64,000 nucleotides of DNA from Liolophura sinensis (Eukaryota > Mollusca > Polyplacophora > Chitonida > Chitonidae), in NCBI RefSeq assembly GCF_032854445.1, contig NC_088296.1, forward strand, positions 10,454,706 to 10,518,705, in the 5' to 3' direction. Below, piece by piece: positions 33,719 to 46,700 of this stretch. A program made the translations under genes and the position numbers. The first letter of the stretch is position 1. The number at the start of each line of letters is the position of its first letter. The notes under the pieces are model-generated. The model saw nothing but the letters and a program-made list of their open reading frames with translations, ran no database searches and had not been told where the DNA came from.

Positions 33719-34054
33719 TTTTCTGTTGATTTTCTCAACTGATGATGTTTTATGAAAGTTGACCTCTGATAGTTGCTGGCAGTTGACGTATTTACCGTTG
33801 ATCTCTTGTTCGCTGTTTTGGTCTTCCTGGGCCTGCGCGCCAACTCATGATTAGTGAGTGCGAGTAGTTGAAGTATAAAACTGTAACATCTCTCAATTTC
33901 CGGCTTTCTAACCCAACCAAATGTTTGTTTAATTAAAAAAATTAAGGTTTACCATTAAAATAATGATGATGGCGATGTTATAGCGTGCATTGCCGATGGG
34001 AATCGATATATATATATATGCAAAGGCAACTTTGAGTGGTGCACAGCTCAGCAC

Positions 34055-34165
34055 TTGTTCACAAGGGCTCTGCCCGACTCCGCCCATTATAATGGTGGTT
34101 GCCGTCGTATAAATGAAATATTTTTCAGTACGACGTAGAACATCAATCAAATAAATAAATGAATG
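34055..34165 (+). mobile_element. SINE family 1, 5'-truncated
   Basis: Reads AGGGCTCTGCCCGACTCCGC, CATTATAATGGTGGTTGCCG and a CAAATAAATAAATGAATG tail. Confidence 0.8.
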
Positions 34166-34519
34166 AATTCCACTGCTGTTGTATATGGGCGTATGTCAAA
34201 CAGTCCTGGGTACGGTTTTGAACATCCCTGATGTCTTTCCGTCATCACTAAAAACTTTTTGTGTGTTTTGGAATAGCACTTTGACGTGAGTGCATATCAT
34301 ATCACAAAAGAGGTTCTCCGTGTAATGTAGGCCTGTTACCTACATTAGGCACACACTATCTGCAATTGAAATAATCCACATCACATACTAGTCTCAAAGC
34401 AAGATAAATGTCGTGCACGTGCCACATGCTAAATATACCATGAAAAAACTTTGACATGATAGCATCTTAACGACGTTCACAGTTAGTGTACAGAAATAAA
34501 GTGTACACAAGTTTTAATT

Positions 34520-34645
34520 GGTTATTTGATTGGTGATTGACGCCGTACTCAAGAATATTTCACTTATACAACGGCGGCCAGCAATATAGTGAAACGAAAC
34601 CGGTCAAAACCTGAGTGAGACCGACGACCATCCACAGGTTCGAAT
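34520..34645 (-). mobile_element. SINE family 1
   Basis: Reads GATTGACGCCGTACTCAAGA, ATATTTCACTTATACAACGG and CGGCCAGCAATATAG, ending near CCATCCACAGGTTC. Confidence 0.8.
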
Positions 34646-34667
34646 TTTAATTATAAATTAACGAATG

Positions 34668-35500
34668 AGGTGGATTTTTAACAACGGGTCAAACACGATT
34701 AAAACAGCATCACGTGATTTATTTTAAAAACTGTACTGGATTTTGCCTTCAGTTCAGCATTTTTCAGCTGACTCATTTTACTTGATTCTGACTTATTCTC
34801 TCATCTTATAGAGCCACTTAAATGTTTGTTGTAAAATGTGCTTTATTTCTTACCAGAAAAACTTATTATAACTTAATATGGCATTTCCGGTATTATTTTA
34901 AGCTCATGAAGTGTTTCCGAAAGTGCATTTTCACATACCAAATTTCAAGTGGAGAACAGAATTAAAATAATTGAAATACATTTACAATATCCACGGACAT
35001 ATACACTGTATTCATAGCCAATAGAAGAATACATATAGACATAAAATAGTTTTGTTATATGGTCCGGTAATTAGAAAATACAAGAATATATATAGAAATA
35101 AAACCATGACTTTGTCACATGACAATGTATATAGACAATACAAAAATATATATAGAAATAAATCAATAACTTTGTTACATGTATATATACACACTCTTAC
35201 CACAATACGATATATAAACGTCCTGATGTGACCTAGACTGCCAGGTGTATCCTGTGATCATGGATAATTTAATATTAATCAATTATCACTAGACTGACAC
35301 AAAAATCCCTTTCTTTTGTACAAAAATGAAAATGGCATTAAGACTTATGTCTAATTTAACTTTTAATTTTTAACTTTTGAATAACTGGCTTCTGATTCGA
35401 AACAGCACGAGAAAATCTACTTCAGAAATATTCCGCTCCTGGTGTTATTGCTTACAGAACTTGTACCAGTAAACATCGACTGAATTCACAAAAAATCAGA
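34668..35500. repeat. Duplicated segment, pairs with 54312-55070
   Basis: Shared strings include TTTTTCAGCTGACTCA, CACAATACGATATATAAACG, TCCTGATGTGA and CTACTTCAGAAATAT in the same order. No coding potential. Confidence 0.7.
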
Positions 35501-36598
35501 TGCTGACCCCACGCTGAAAAGCTTCGTTACAAGAATACATGTAGAAATGACACGATACTCTTGTCACAAATATATACGGTGTTACCGCATTACGATGTAT
35601 AAACGTTCTAACACAATTAAGACGCACAGCATAAAGAAAAAGAAAAAAACAGAGCAGGGACGACAGTGTGATAGCTGGCAAATGGTCACAAATAACCGGT
35701 GAAATATGGCTTCTTGTCAATTTACCTCAGTTACGGTTTTATTCTAAAAATGCAGTAATGTTAATTGCAATAGATTCGACTGACGTCACTGATCTAGAAT
35801 TATTCAAACTGCTGTGTAGTCATCACAGTTAACATGTCATCTACATTGCCAGGTGTATTCAGTCATCTTGGAAATTTAATTACTGTATAAAGTTACTTTC
35901 AGTCCAACTACCTGTGATATTCTCCGTCCCCTTGAACACATACACTCTGGGTTAATCCATCCATGTCCTCCACTCAAATATCGATCTCCGGAATATCACA
36001 GACCATACATCACGTATATAAATGGTACTATTATTAGCCTAGACCTTTACACATACAAGTATATTCACGAAATACACAGAACATTGTTGTTCAAAAGTGT
36101 ATTAGCAACTAAATTTATATTAATCATTTATTACTAGACTGAATCAAGTGCCATTTCTTTGTATTAGCAGGTAAACTAGTATTAACCATTTATTACTGGA
36201 CTCGATCAAGTTTCATTACTTATGTAATAGGATAAGACTGGTATTAATATTTAAGTCTAATGTAGCTTGTAATACAGTTCTAAACAACCGACACCTGATC
36301 CAAAACACAGCGAAATAATCTAGTTCAGAAATATCCCACTCTTGGTGATATAGCTTACAGAGTTTGTACCAGTAAAAATCTCTTGAATCGACAAACAGAC
36401 AGACGCTGTTTTCACGCTTCGTTAATTACACTAGATTGACGGAATGTAAGCTATTCTTTCAATTATTATATACGTCGAATCCTTGGAATATCAAGTTTTT
36501 TCACACCTAACCATGGCCAGCACTCGAAACATCAAAAGATGCCCCCATCCCATCTAGGCGACAGATAATGCTTGGCTGGATCACGCTTTTGGGACAAA

Positions 36599-36601
<3 letters not shown>

Positions 36602-36680
<79 letters not shown>
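36602..36680. repeat. (TA)n microsatellite
   Basis: About 39 uninterrupted TA units. Open frames of alternating Tyr-Ile across it are an artefact of the repeat. Confidence 0.98.
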
Positions 36681-36685
<5 letters not shown>

Positions 36686-36884
36686 GTACATTTAAATTTA
36701 CGGGGAAATAAAATAAATCTACAGATACAAAAACAGTTCATTTTTGTACCCACGTCATAGATTTAAAATAATTAAATACGAAATTAAGGAACTCAAAACA
36801 TCCAAAGACAAAAGACGCCCCCATCCCATTTAGATGTCCTCTGCCTAGATAACGTTTTAGGCACAAATTCAGTATGCATTGCTG

Positions 36885-36886
<2 letters not shown>

Positions 36887-36975
<89 letters not shown>
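36887..36975. repeat. (TA)n microsatellite
   Basis: About 44 TA units. The flank CCCCCATCCCAT, then GGCACAAATTCA, resembles that of the array at 36602, so the two arise from a local duplication of roughly 290 bp. Confidence 0.98.
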
Positions 36976-36978
<3 letters not shown>

Positions 36979-36999
36979 GATCATTGTTGTATCCACGTC

Positions 37000-38950
37000 A
37001 TAGATTTAAAATAATTAAATACGTAATTAAGGAAACATTGTTGTTACAATACAAAATTTACAATGTTACAAAACTTATAATAGCAGAAAGTGTACAAAAA
37101 TATCAGACATAAAACATTGATAAAAGGTAAGTCTTTACAATACATATATGTAAGGTAAAAATAACAGTAAAAGTTAATAAGAACTTTTAAGTATTTAACT
37201 TTGTACAGAGTTTTTTTTTACATCATGTGGATGTCATAACCTGAACAGAGAGAATCAAAGGATTCCTTGCAACTAGACGGGAAATCGCCCCCCTGTCGCT
37301 CAGGCTGATTGCCATCCTGCCCACAGCCACAGATCATCTGTGAAGTGACGCAAAGGCTTCCCGGGTATGCGGTTGAAGTTAGGTAATATGTGTAATCGAT
37401 GTAATAGGCTAAGTTAAAATATTTGTTGCTATCCTCCAGCCTACTGTATGCCGTTAAATGCATAGGGTATTATTCTTTTCCACCTAATGTAGGTATTCGA
37501 AACGAGTTTTGTCTTACGAATTATACAGCGAATATATGACAGTGTCTTTAATAGACATTTAGTACGAAGCTAAACTAATAAACACATGAGCCGTTTCTCA
37601 ATGTATAATTGTAGAATATGCTGTCAGCTGAAGTAAACAGCGTTGAACTTTCATTGGAAGAATACTGTATATAATCTATATAGATTTACAATAATATATA
37701 TATACTTATCTAACGTATAGCTTGACAATATATAAAAAGAGTATAAAAAATGAATGTCTTGTGTGGTTAAAATTCACCCCCCCCCACCCTTCTCCGGCTC
37801 CCTTATCCCAATTTTTTAAGCTCTAAAAATAGTATGCAATAATAGGGATCGAACTCGATATCGCATTAGACAGAATGGTTTCAAAGCATGGATGTTACGA
37901 TTGGATCAGTACAGACGATGATTCAGAAGACATGAAATATTACGGTGAATGTAGAATTCCTCGGAACTGTCAGATTATTTCATTGTTTTCCATTTATAGA
38001 AATATGATTGTGTAGCTTGATTGTGTACAGCTTACTAGTCTCTAACTACACATCACATATGTGGAAATCAGTTTGGTTCACGTAATCTTAGTTTTAGTAT
38101 GAACGAAATTCCCTCAGGAAAACGCCTTAAAATAGCAAAATGTGCTTTTGACTCTACCTTTGCCTTTTTGATAGAACAAAAAGTATAAATCGTATCACTT
38201 TAATTTTTTACACACGTTCTTCAGTAATTGTACTTCGTATTCATGTAAGTTTTACTTGTCTTTCTGCATGGAAAAAATTACACCTCACTGCTGCACCGAA
38301 GTGTGACGATTTCTTATCTACATGTAGTTGCAAATTATTTCATTTTTTTGATTTAGAGAAATATGATTGCATCAGCCAACACGATACTTCGTTACAGCTT
38401 ACCACTCCCTGACTACACACCAAATATGTGAAAATGAGTGTGGTTGACGTAATCATATTTTTATCATGAAGGGAATTCCCTCAGGAAAACTTCTTAAAGT
38501 AGCAAAATTCACTTTTGATAGAACAAAAAGTATAAATCGTATCACCCGTATTTTTCACAAACGTTCTTCAGTAATTGTACTTCGTATTCGTGTAAGTTTT
38601 ACTTGTTTTTCTGCATGAAAAAAACTTACACCTCAATGCTGCAGCAAAGCGGTACGATTTCGTATCTACATGTAGTTGCAAGGGGTTCTTAGTCTGGATT
38701 AGTCACAAAATGGGTAACTCAAAGTACACCAGGTATATGACATAGATCCTAGAAGTCCGGGTATCAAAGAGCTTTAGCATATAGGACACAGTTAGAGTAG
38801 AAACCTAGAAAATAAAACTAGAGTATATATAAACTAAATTACACAGCTAGATTATATAACTACAGCATACAACAATAGTAAGAAACTAGACTACACTAGA
38901 CTTTGAACTAGAGTTCAAAACTAAAGTATAAAACTAGATTATACAAGAGT
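37000..38950. other. Gene-free spacer with a local direct repeat
   Basis: A segment near 38130-38330 (ATAGAACAAAAAGTATAAATCGTATCAC, ending CTACATGTAGTTGCAA) recurs near 38515-38685. A cysteine-containing open stretch at 37218-37463 (minus) has no support as an exon. Confidence 0.45.
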
Positions 38951-38952
38951 AT

Positions 38953-39185
38953 TTATTTATTTATTATTTGGTGTTTAAGGCCGTACTCAAGAATATTTCA
39001 CTAACAGAACGGCGGCCAGCATGATGATGAAAGGAAACCTGGCAAGGCTGGGGGAAAAGCCGCAGGTTTCTGACAGACCTTCTCACGTACAGCCGGAGAA
39101 GAAGCTAGCATGAGCGCTTTGTTTAAAAGGCTCTTGGGGCATTACGCCGTGCTGACGTGCTAACATCCTCGGCCACAGAAGCCCC
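38953..39185 (-). mobile_element. SINE family 1 with remnant of the tRNA head
   Basis: Besides the core, the far end reads CATTACGCCGTGCTGACGTG, CTAACATCCTCGGCCACAGA, AGCCCC, the reverse complement of a tRNA-like 5' head. It is one of the longest copies and lies just downstream of the intact receptor gene. Confidence 0.85.
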
Positions 39186-39972
39186 TATACAAGAATACAC
39201 AAGTAGACACAGGTAGAGTGCCAGAGTACATGACTAAAGTACACAGCTTGAATCCACTACTACACTTTTCTTCTCCATGGGACGGCTCCAAGATGATTTT
39301 TAGAGAATTTTTTCCGCTAAGAAGTATGCATGTATACCTGGGATTTATTTCGCACTGAACAATTATTGTGTTTATTTGACAATATGTGTATGTGTGTGCA
39401 CATACATATTGCGATTGTACAGCATAGGGAAGGAAACCACAGCAGCGACGACAGAGTGATGGCTGTCTACTTGTGGCAAGGTGAATCCCCAAAGTACTGC
39501 CGCAACTGAAACATCAAGACACCAGACATGACACCACACCCAGTCACACAATACTGACACCAGGCCAACAAACCCTGTTTCTTTGCTCTAGTCACTCAGT
39601 GTTGAGCGCCAAGCGATATAAGAAGTATCATTTTTAAAGTCTTTGGCATGCCGACAACCGTAGCAGTCTTTCAATAAAGAAACAAGCTTAATATCGTTTT
39701 TGTAACAGAAGATACCAAAAGTTTTTAAGAGAACAATATACACATGAAACCGGCTACCTCTCATGGACAATGTACCATATGACATGGACTCAGCTTTCAT
39801 GCTGCCCAGTGGAAGCAGGCTCATGTGTAGCCAGCAGTAAAGTAATGAGATTTAACAAATGTCATTTTCAACAGCAACGTGTCGATGATGCGTTTGAAAC
39901 ATTTTAATGGATCCATTGCAGGCCCGTATGGCCGTAAATAACGAGAAGCTGTATGCTTGTGAACTGCGGCTC

Positions 39973-40723
39973 TTAAACTTTCTGCACTTTTAGTTCATCA
40001 TATTCACTTCCCCCTTCCCGTTCATTACTTGACTGTAGTACGCAGTTGTCTTCACCTCGTTTCACAGAACCGTATGTGGTGTCATATTGGACGTCATCGT
40101 TCCCATGTGGATTTCCGTATCCGGTCTGTCCGGACTCAAGGTCATTTGGACTTTCATTGGTCGGTTTTAAATTGAGATCATAAAGTGTGTTATAATTGTC
40201 TGGAGTGTGGGCAGCAGCAGTGGAAGGTTTTACTCGAGGTTTGGACAAAACATTGTATGTGGATTCGCTCCGGTAAGTTTCCGAACCCTGGCTTTTCTCC
40301 TCATGCAGCTGTTTGGCTTTATTTTCTGCATGCATGTCATAAAGAGTATTATAATTCTCTGGGATGCTGACAGTAGCAGCAGTGGAAGGTTTCACATGAG
40401 GTTGGGACAAAACATTGTACGTGGATTGGCTCGGGTTAGGCTTCTGATCGAAATTTCCTGCTAAGCTATACAAACTCTGTGGATCATTACTCAATTCTAC
40501 CTGTGGCGGTAGGTCAACTTCCTCGTAGCGGGCGTCCGTGCCGGATCGGAACTGCGTGCTTGAACCCAGCTCATCCGGAAGTAATGTATATGTCGGATTA
40601 GCAACGCGCTGTTGTTGTACAGATTGATCAGTGACGTTTTCGTAAGCTTTGACGTCAAAATGTTTCCCCTGCCTTTCCAACCCTATATCTTCTCTACCAT
40701 CTCCCCTCGAACGATTTCTTGCC
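39973..40723 (-). CDS. Gene 2 cytoplasmic tail exon
   Basis: This is a 751-nt terminal exon after acceptor ATTGTAG, starting in phase 2 (CG+G = Arg). Two copies of a ~54-residue module each contain STYNVL, K-P-S-T-A-A and NYNTLYD. S-T-Y-N-V-L and S-E-Y-D-E-L fit the ITIM pattern S/I/V/L-x-Y-x-x-L/V/I. Tyrosine spacings inside a module (21-22) are too long for a classical ITAM. The 3' flank is homologous to that of gene 4 and includes a shared ATTAAA. Confidence 0.85.
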
Positions 40724-43700
40724 CTACAATTCAAAATGTATGGGCATTAATTTTGGTTTAAATATAATTTCTGAAGAAATTGTTGCAAGTGGAAACGTAA
40801 AATTATTGGCACAGTGCTGAAACAAAAGAAAAGTTTTAGGAAGACAGTATACCTACATATTACTATACGACTGATGGCCTCAACAGCAAAGATTAAGAAA
40901 GAACAATTGACAGATTACAGAAGGATGTGTAAAGGACAAACTGCGGTTCAAATTTAGCAAAACACCTTTTGAGCTTTAAAATCGAATTTCAAATTTTGAT
41001 TTGAATAATAGTTGCCACTGCGTACAATCCCCTTGCTTACCGGAAAACAATAACAGCTAGGACGACCACGACGAGAGGAACCACTCCTCCTATACCTACT
41101 GCCAGACCGACCGTCAACGCTGAGGAATCCCCGGCTGGGGATACAGTTGACGCTGTTATGACTGAAACGTAGTAAACAACAACAACGCAGTGCATAAGAA
41201 TCTCAGTGATTGCTGAACACAACCGTATTTAGACTCCCATTGGAATTTACGTCCTACTGTTTTCTCATCTATTTCACTGGGGTACACAAGACTACTCAGG
41301 TAAATTTACATGAGGCTGTATTTCACGGTTACGTGTGACTATTTGCCACCTATCGTACCATCTTCGCTGTTCTGGCTTTGCTCTCTGTGCCGTACGTCTT
41401 AGTTATACTTTAATAGCATATATAAACAGTCGACAGATTTATGGATGGAAGAAACCAGACACAGGACGGACAAAAATCACCGCAACTTCTAAGGTACCAG
41501 AGAAATCTGATGATTTATGGCTGTGGTCAAACCATTGGTGAATCGCCGACTGGTTGCCATGAGACATTTAACTGGAATAAATGGGAGAGAATTCTCCGGT
41601 AATAACAAAAGCAAAGCCAAAGAAAATCTTAAATCCACTCTCCTACCAACAAATCCATCAATCAATGTTCATGCTGTAAATTAAAAACATATTTTATTCG
41701 TTTCTTACGGGTCAAACTCCCTACTAGGGCAAAAGTTTCTTGTTGCCGTGCGCTCGAAAACTGTTGAAAACTCGTGTTTAGCATTTACATTAATTTATTT
41801 ATTTATGTGATTGGTGTTTTACGCTGTACTCAAGAATATTTCACTTATATAACGACGGCCAGCATTATGGTGGGAGAAAACCGGGCAGACCCCGGCGGAA
41901 ACCCACGACCATCCGCATGCTGCTGGCAGACCTTCCCACTAACGGCCGGGGAGGAAGCCAGCATGAGTTGGACTTGAAATCACAACGATTAGCATTTACA
42001 GTACTTACTTCTGATGCAACCAAGCTCTTCATCCTCTCTTTGTCTGTATCCCTCTGCACACGCACACATGTAGCTGCCCTCCGTGTTTGTACAAACAGAA
42101 TTGTTACCACATATCTCTGGATTTCCTGTACACTCATCAATATCTGCATGGCACATTTAAAACATAGGCGGAATATGATTAAATATACGTAGATACATAT
42201 ATTATTATTTTTATTATTATATTTATTAACTGTATATATTATTTTGTCAAATCTACGTAGATATGTGTATTATGCATGTCTCATACACTGTTAACCTGCC
42301 TATTCCTTCAGTAAAACGTCAACTATCCCATGCCTTATTTGTGGTTGATTTTTAGTTTGTTCCAACCATACTCGTCAAAGTATGAAATCTGTATCTTTAT
42401 CTCTCAACAAAATCAGTAAACAGAAAGGAATATGTAAATTTCCTAATAATTATGAATTGATTTCATTTTTTTTATTTGCATAGAATATTTTGTCCCAGAG
42501 CTATAAATGTTGCGGAACTATCTAGACGCAGTGGTGATACCACGTGGCTTCCGTGTTCATTTAATCCTATTTTGTCACCACAGTCATTACACTGTTACTG
42601 AGTTAGGACCCAGCCTTCGAAATCATGCCGCCGTTGTATAAGTGAAATATTCTTGAGTACGGCGTAAAACACCAATGAAAAAAAAAAAAATCGAAATCAT
42701 GCTTTAGTGAGGCGGCATCATAAACATGATGACACACTGGATGGTATAAATGGCTGATTAAGGACCGAAGCAATATTGCACTGCTGATGTGGACAGATCT
42801 ATGGACAACCGCCAGTGACTATCATTTCTACCCCTGATGTTTTATATTTACTTACCAAGACTGCATCCCACTTCTCCACCGTTTCTCTGCCTATATCCCT
42901 CCGCACACGCGCATGTATAATTGCCCACCGTGTTTGTACAAACAGAGTTGTTACCACATATGGTTTGATTTTCGATACACTCGTCAATATCTGTATGGCA
43001 CACGTAAACGATCAGCAGGATATGGTCAAATCTACGTAGATACGTGTATTACATAACTCATACACTGTTAACCTGCCTATTCCTTCAGTAAAACGTGAAC
43101 TATCCCATGCCTTATTTGTGGTTGATTTTTAGTTTGTTCCAACCACACTCATCAAACTATGAAATCTGTACCTCTATCTCTCAACAAAATCAGTAAACAG
43201 AAAGGAATACGTAAATTTCAAAATAATAAATTCATTTCATTAACTGTATATAACATTTTATCCAATTACCTATGACGTGGTGCTATCTAGAGGCAGTGGT
43301 GATACAATGTTACTTCCCTGTTCATGTAGTCCTATCCGTCTAACCACGACAGTCATTACATTGTGATAGGACCAAGTCTCCGACATGGTGCTTTAGTGAG
43401 TCAGCACCCTAGACATGATGACATATGGGATTAATGAATGGCTGATTAAGGACCAAAGCAATATTGCACTGCTGATGTGGACAGATCTACGGACAACCAC
43501 CAGTGGCTATCATTTCTAACCCTGTTGTTTTATATTTACTTACCCAGATTGCACCCGACCTCGTCAGTCTTTCTCTGCCTATATCCCTCCGCACACGCAC
43601 ATGTGTAGTTGCCCACTGTGTTTGTACAAACGGAGTTGTTACCGCATATGGTTTGATTTTCGGTACACTCGTCAATATCTGTATGGCACACGTAAAGGAT

Positions 43701-46700
43701 GAGCAGAATATGGTCAAATCTACGTATATTTTACACAAAACAATTACTATTGCATCTAACCTGTCTATCTGACATGAACTTTTTTTAAAATTACGCTAAA
43801 ATCACCCAGGGCTCAACAGGTAGATGCCCCTCTGACCGCGCTCCTAAGTTCAGTAAATGTGTTTTCGCTGGTTTGTGAACGAAGGACTTAAAAAAAAACC
43901 CATGGCAATCCACTGTACACACTCAGATGACATTCAGAACCACATGGGTGTAGAGAGGTTACATGACATTTCTTCACACAGTTTACCCCTCAGAAGAGGT
44001 TTGCAGACCTGATAAAAAGATACTTGAGAATGGACACCGGTGGTGTTTTGTTTCTCGTGTGCAGCTGGGATTGTTTACAAGACGTTGTATCGTTGATTTA
44101 AGACCTGCGATCCCTATAGACGGTGATAAAACAATAACTGTACACCTCGTCCTATTCAAAATTATGAAGCAGGAATACATAGTATTGAGATTGTGTGCCT
44201 TTAGTGGTTAATCACATGTGACAAGTGTTTAAATGTGCAGGTTCGTATAGAACAAAGAGGACAACCTAAGAGTTACACGTTTATTCCAGAGTCAACTAAA
44301 TGCACCATCTCATTGTGAGGTGCTTATACAAACACACAGCGTCCATCTTAGTTATACAGAAAAGTGTTTATGCAGAAAGCTTGTGGTAGACTGTGGTAAA
44401 CTCTCGCCACAATTGCGCACTTTTAATTTTACACAATTGAAGAAGGCAGCAAAAGATACGTGTCAATGTCTGCAGACGAGCATATACGCAGACGCGACAT
44501 CAAGTGACAGCCTTTTTGGTATGATGATTTAGTGAGATATTTAGCCCCAAATACGTGATGAGTCTTCTTATTTCCCCTATAGCATTGACAGAAAATATAG
44601 AGAGCCGCAAGTTAAAAGATCCAGCGAGGTTCCTTGAAAACTATAAGATATAAGTAATATAAAGTCCGACTTGCCGAGACATTGTCCACTATCTGCCTGT
44701 CTTGCGCCAAATGAGCAGTCACACCCATTTTCCTCTCGACCATTAGTGAAGGCAAGCCTTCTGCAAGTGGTGTTGTCAGGGCACTCATCCCCTTCATTCC
44801 CACATGTTTCTGTGTCACGACAAAAATGCAATACATTTTCCCACCAACATGGTTCTAAGCTCTGTAGTCTGTCTCTTTAATATGTCACCTATATTCAGCT
44901 CTCTGCACAATCACTCACACTCACTATCAAAATTGCCTTAATCAGTGACACGTAACGCGACGAGCTCTATCATATCAATGCAAGGAAAATACAGTTAGAA
45001 AACTTGTCTAAATCCAGAAATGTAAACTCTCTAAAATTTTGTTTTCGACTTCAAAAAGTCGTTGCCCCGGAGGTTTCAATTATTTATAAACAGTGGAATG
45101 CTAGAAAATGGACGCATTCCACTCTATTTTGACGGGGAACGACCCCAGTTACCGAAGTTGTGAGTGGCTCTAATTTAAACCACGTTCTCACAGTGTCAAA
45201 TGTGAAATTGCTTTCAAGTTTTAGTATAATATAACCTTAATAAATGAAATTAATTTTATCCCTTGTGATCTCACGACAAAGTTTTCAAAGTTCGAGGTAA
45301 ATTTTGTTATAAAAACACAGTGTAGTCTATTCGCGGAGACGGTAGTGTAGGCTTTGTTACTATGCAGAGTTTAGTCTTAACCTGTGAGGTGTAAAGTATT
45401 GTGAAAGAAATATCTATATGTCACCCGAGGCAATGAATCTGTAGGGCGTGTGGTGTAACGTGTCACTGACGAAGGTATGTCTGATTGAACAGATAGCGAC
45501 CAGTTAAAGGAAACAGGCTATAGTACTTGTGACAAAAAGGTGTACTGCTCTTCACACAAGCTGCACTGATTCTACACTCATTCAATCTCGTGTTTTCAGC
45601 TACACAGCTTGAAAGTTTAATTCTGTGCCTAATTTCTTTTATTTACAATATCTGAAGATCAAAACAGTAGTTATTTACTTTTGACAACATTGGTAAAAAC
45701 ATTTACAGTATTGCATGCACTTATATTATTAATTCTTCGCAAATTGGAGAAGACATGCCGCGGGGTAATTTTTTGTATAGATTCTATATTATTATAATGT
45801 AACTTACGCACGCAAAAAACCCGAGGGATTCCTGATTTTCTTATAATAAAATTGAATCCTGTCTGACAATCACAACGCCGTCCATTCCTACATATAGTCG
45901 CATATCCACACATCCCGCCACATCTGTCAGCTTTTAAATCTACAGGAATAGATATAGAATGTGTCAAACGTTAATGTATACACATAGACAGTTCACCCGA
46001 AGAAATAAGAGTAAAGATCTACATCTCTTGTTACACGGATAAAATTGCCTCGTGTGCCTCTATGAACTATATAAATGCCAAATAGGTGCGAGAAAATGGT
46101 AACGTTCTATTGTGGTCCATTATAAATATACTCTCTAACCATTGTTGTGTGTTGGATTCAAGCCTCGGCAATACCCGTGAATTTTAGATACTTGCTGATT
46201 GCCCTGCTTGTATCGGAACGAAGAGGAGGAATGAGCTGGCAAAGAAGGCTTACATGCAAAGTGAGAATAAAATCCTGGTCTGTCATAGATAAGTATGTCA
46301 TCGTCGCCCACTGTTGGTTTAAATTGGTACGGCAATATGTTTACTTGTCCATGTATAGCTGGAATCCATCTCAAAATTGACATCATTTTTTAAAGGAATT
46401 TCCAGAAGCTCAACCAGCCGTGTGAGAAGAGCATTTTTTCGTGAGAGAAGACGTCCTAGCGGTGGTTTCAGTACTGGGCGGTCGCCCAGAGATCATAGTA
46501 AATATTTGTAGTAGGTTTAAAGTCATTATCTCAATTTTCAGAAGTTCTTCTGTTAGTATACTTTTTAAACAAGCTATGATATCTGTAATTAGGATCAGTA
46601 TCTAAATGTAGACACTGATCCTTTAAGCAAAATAACTAAACGCTATGCTTTGGTGGTAGTGTTTGTTACTCGATCTTGGACTTAGGCAAAAAGAAACCCT

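Noticed and set aside
36532-37112. Open frames on both strands rich in alternating Tyr-Ile
   Set aside because: They are produced by the (TA)n microsatellites and contain no other sequence feature.
37218-37463. Cysteine-containing minus-strand open frame (VTSQMICGCGQDGN region)
   Set aside because: No acceptor or related copy could be found, and the cysteine spacing does not fit any module of the cluster.
39973-40723. Classical ITAM in the gene 2 tail
   Set aside because: The YxxL tyrosines in a module are 21-22 residues apart, longer than the 6-12 residue gap of an ITAM, so only ITIM-like and NPxY motifs are called.
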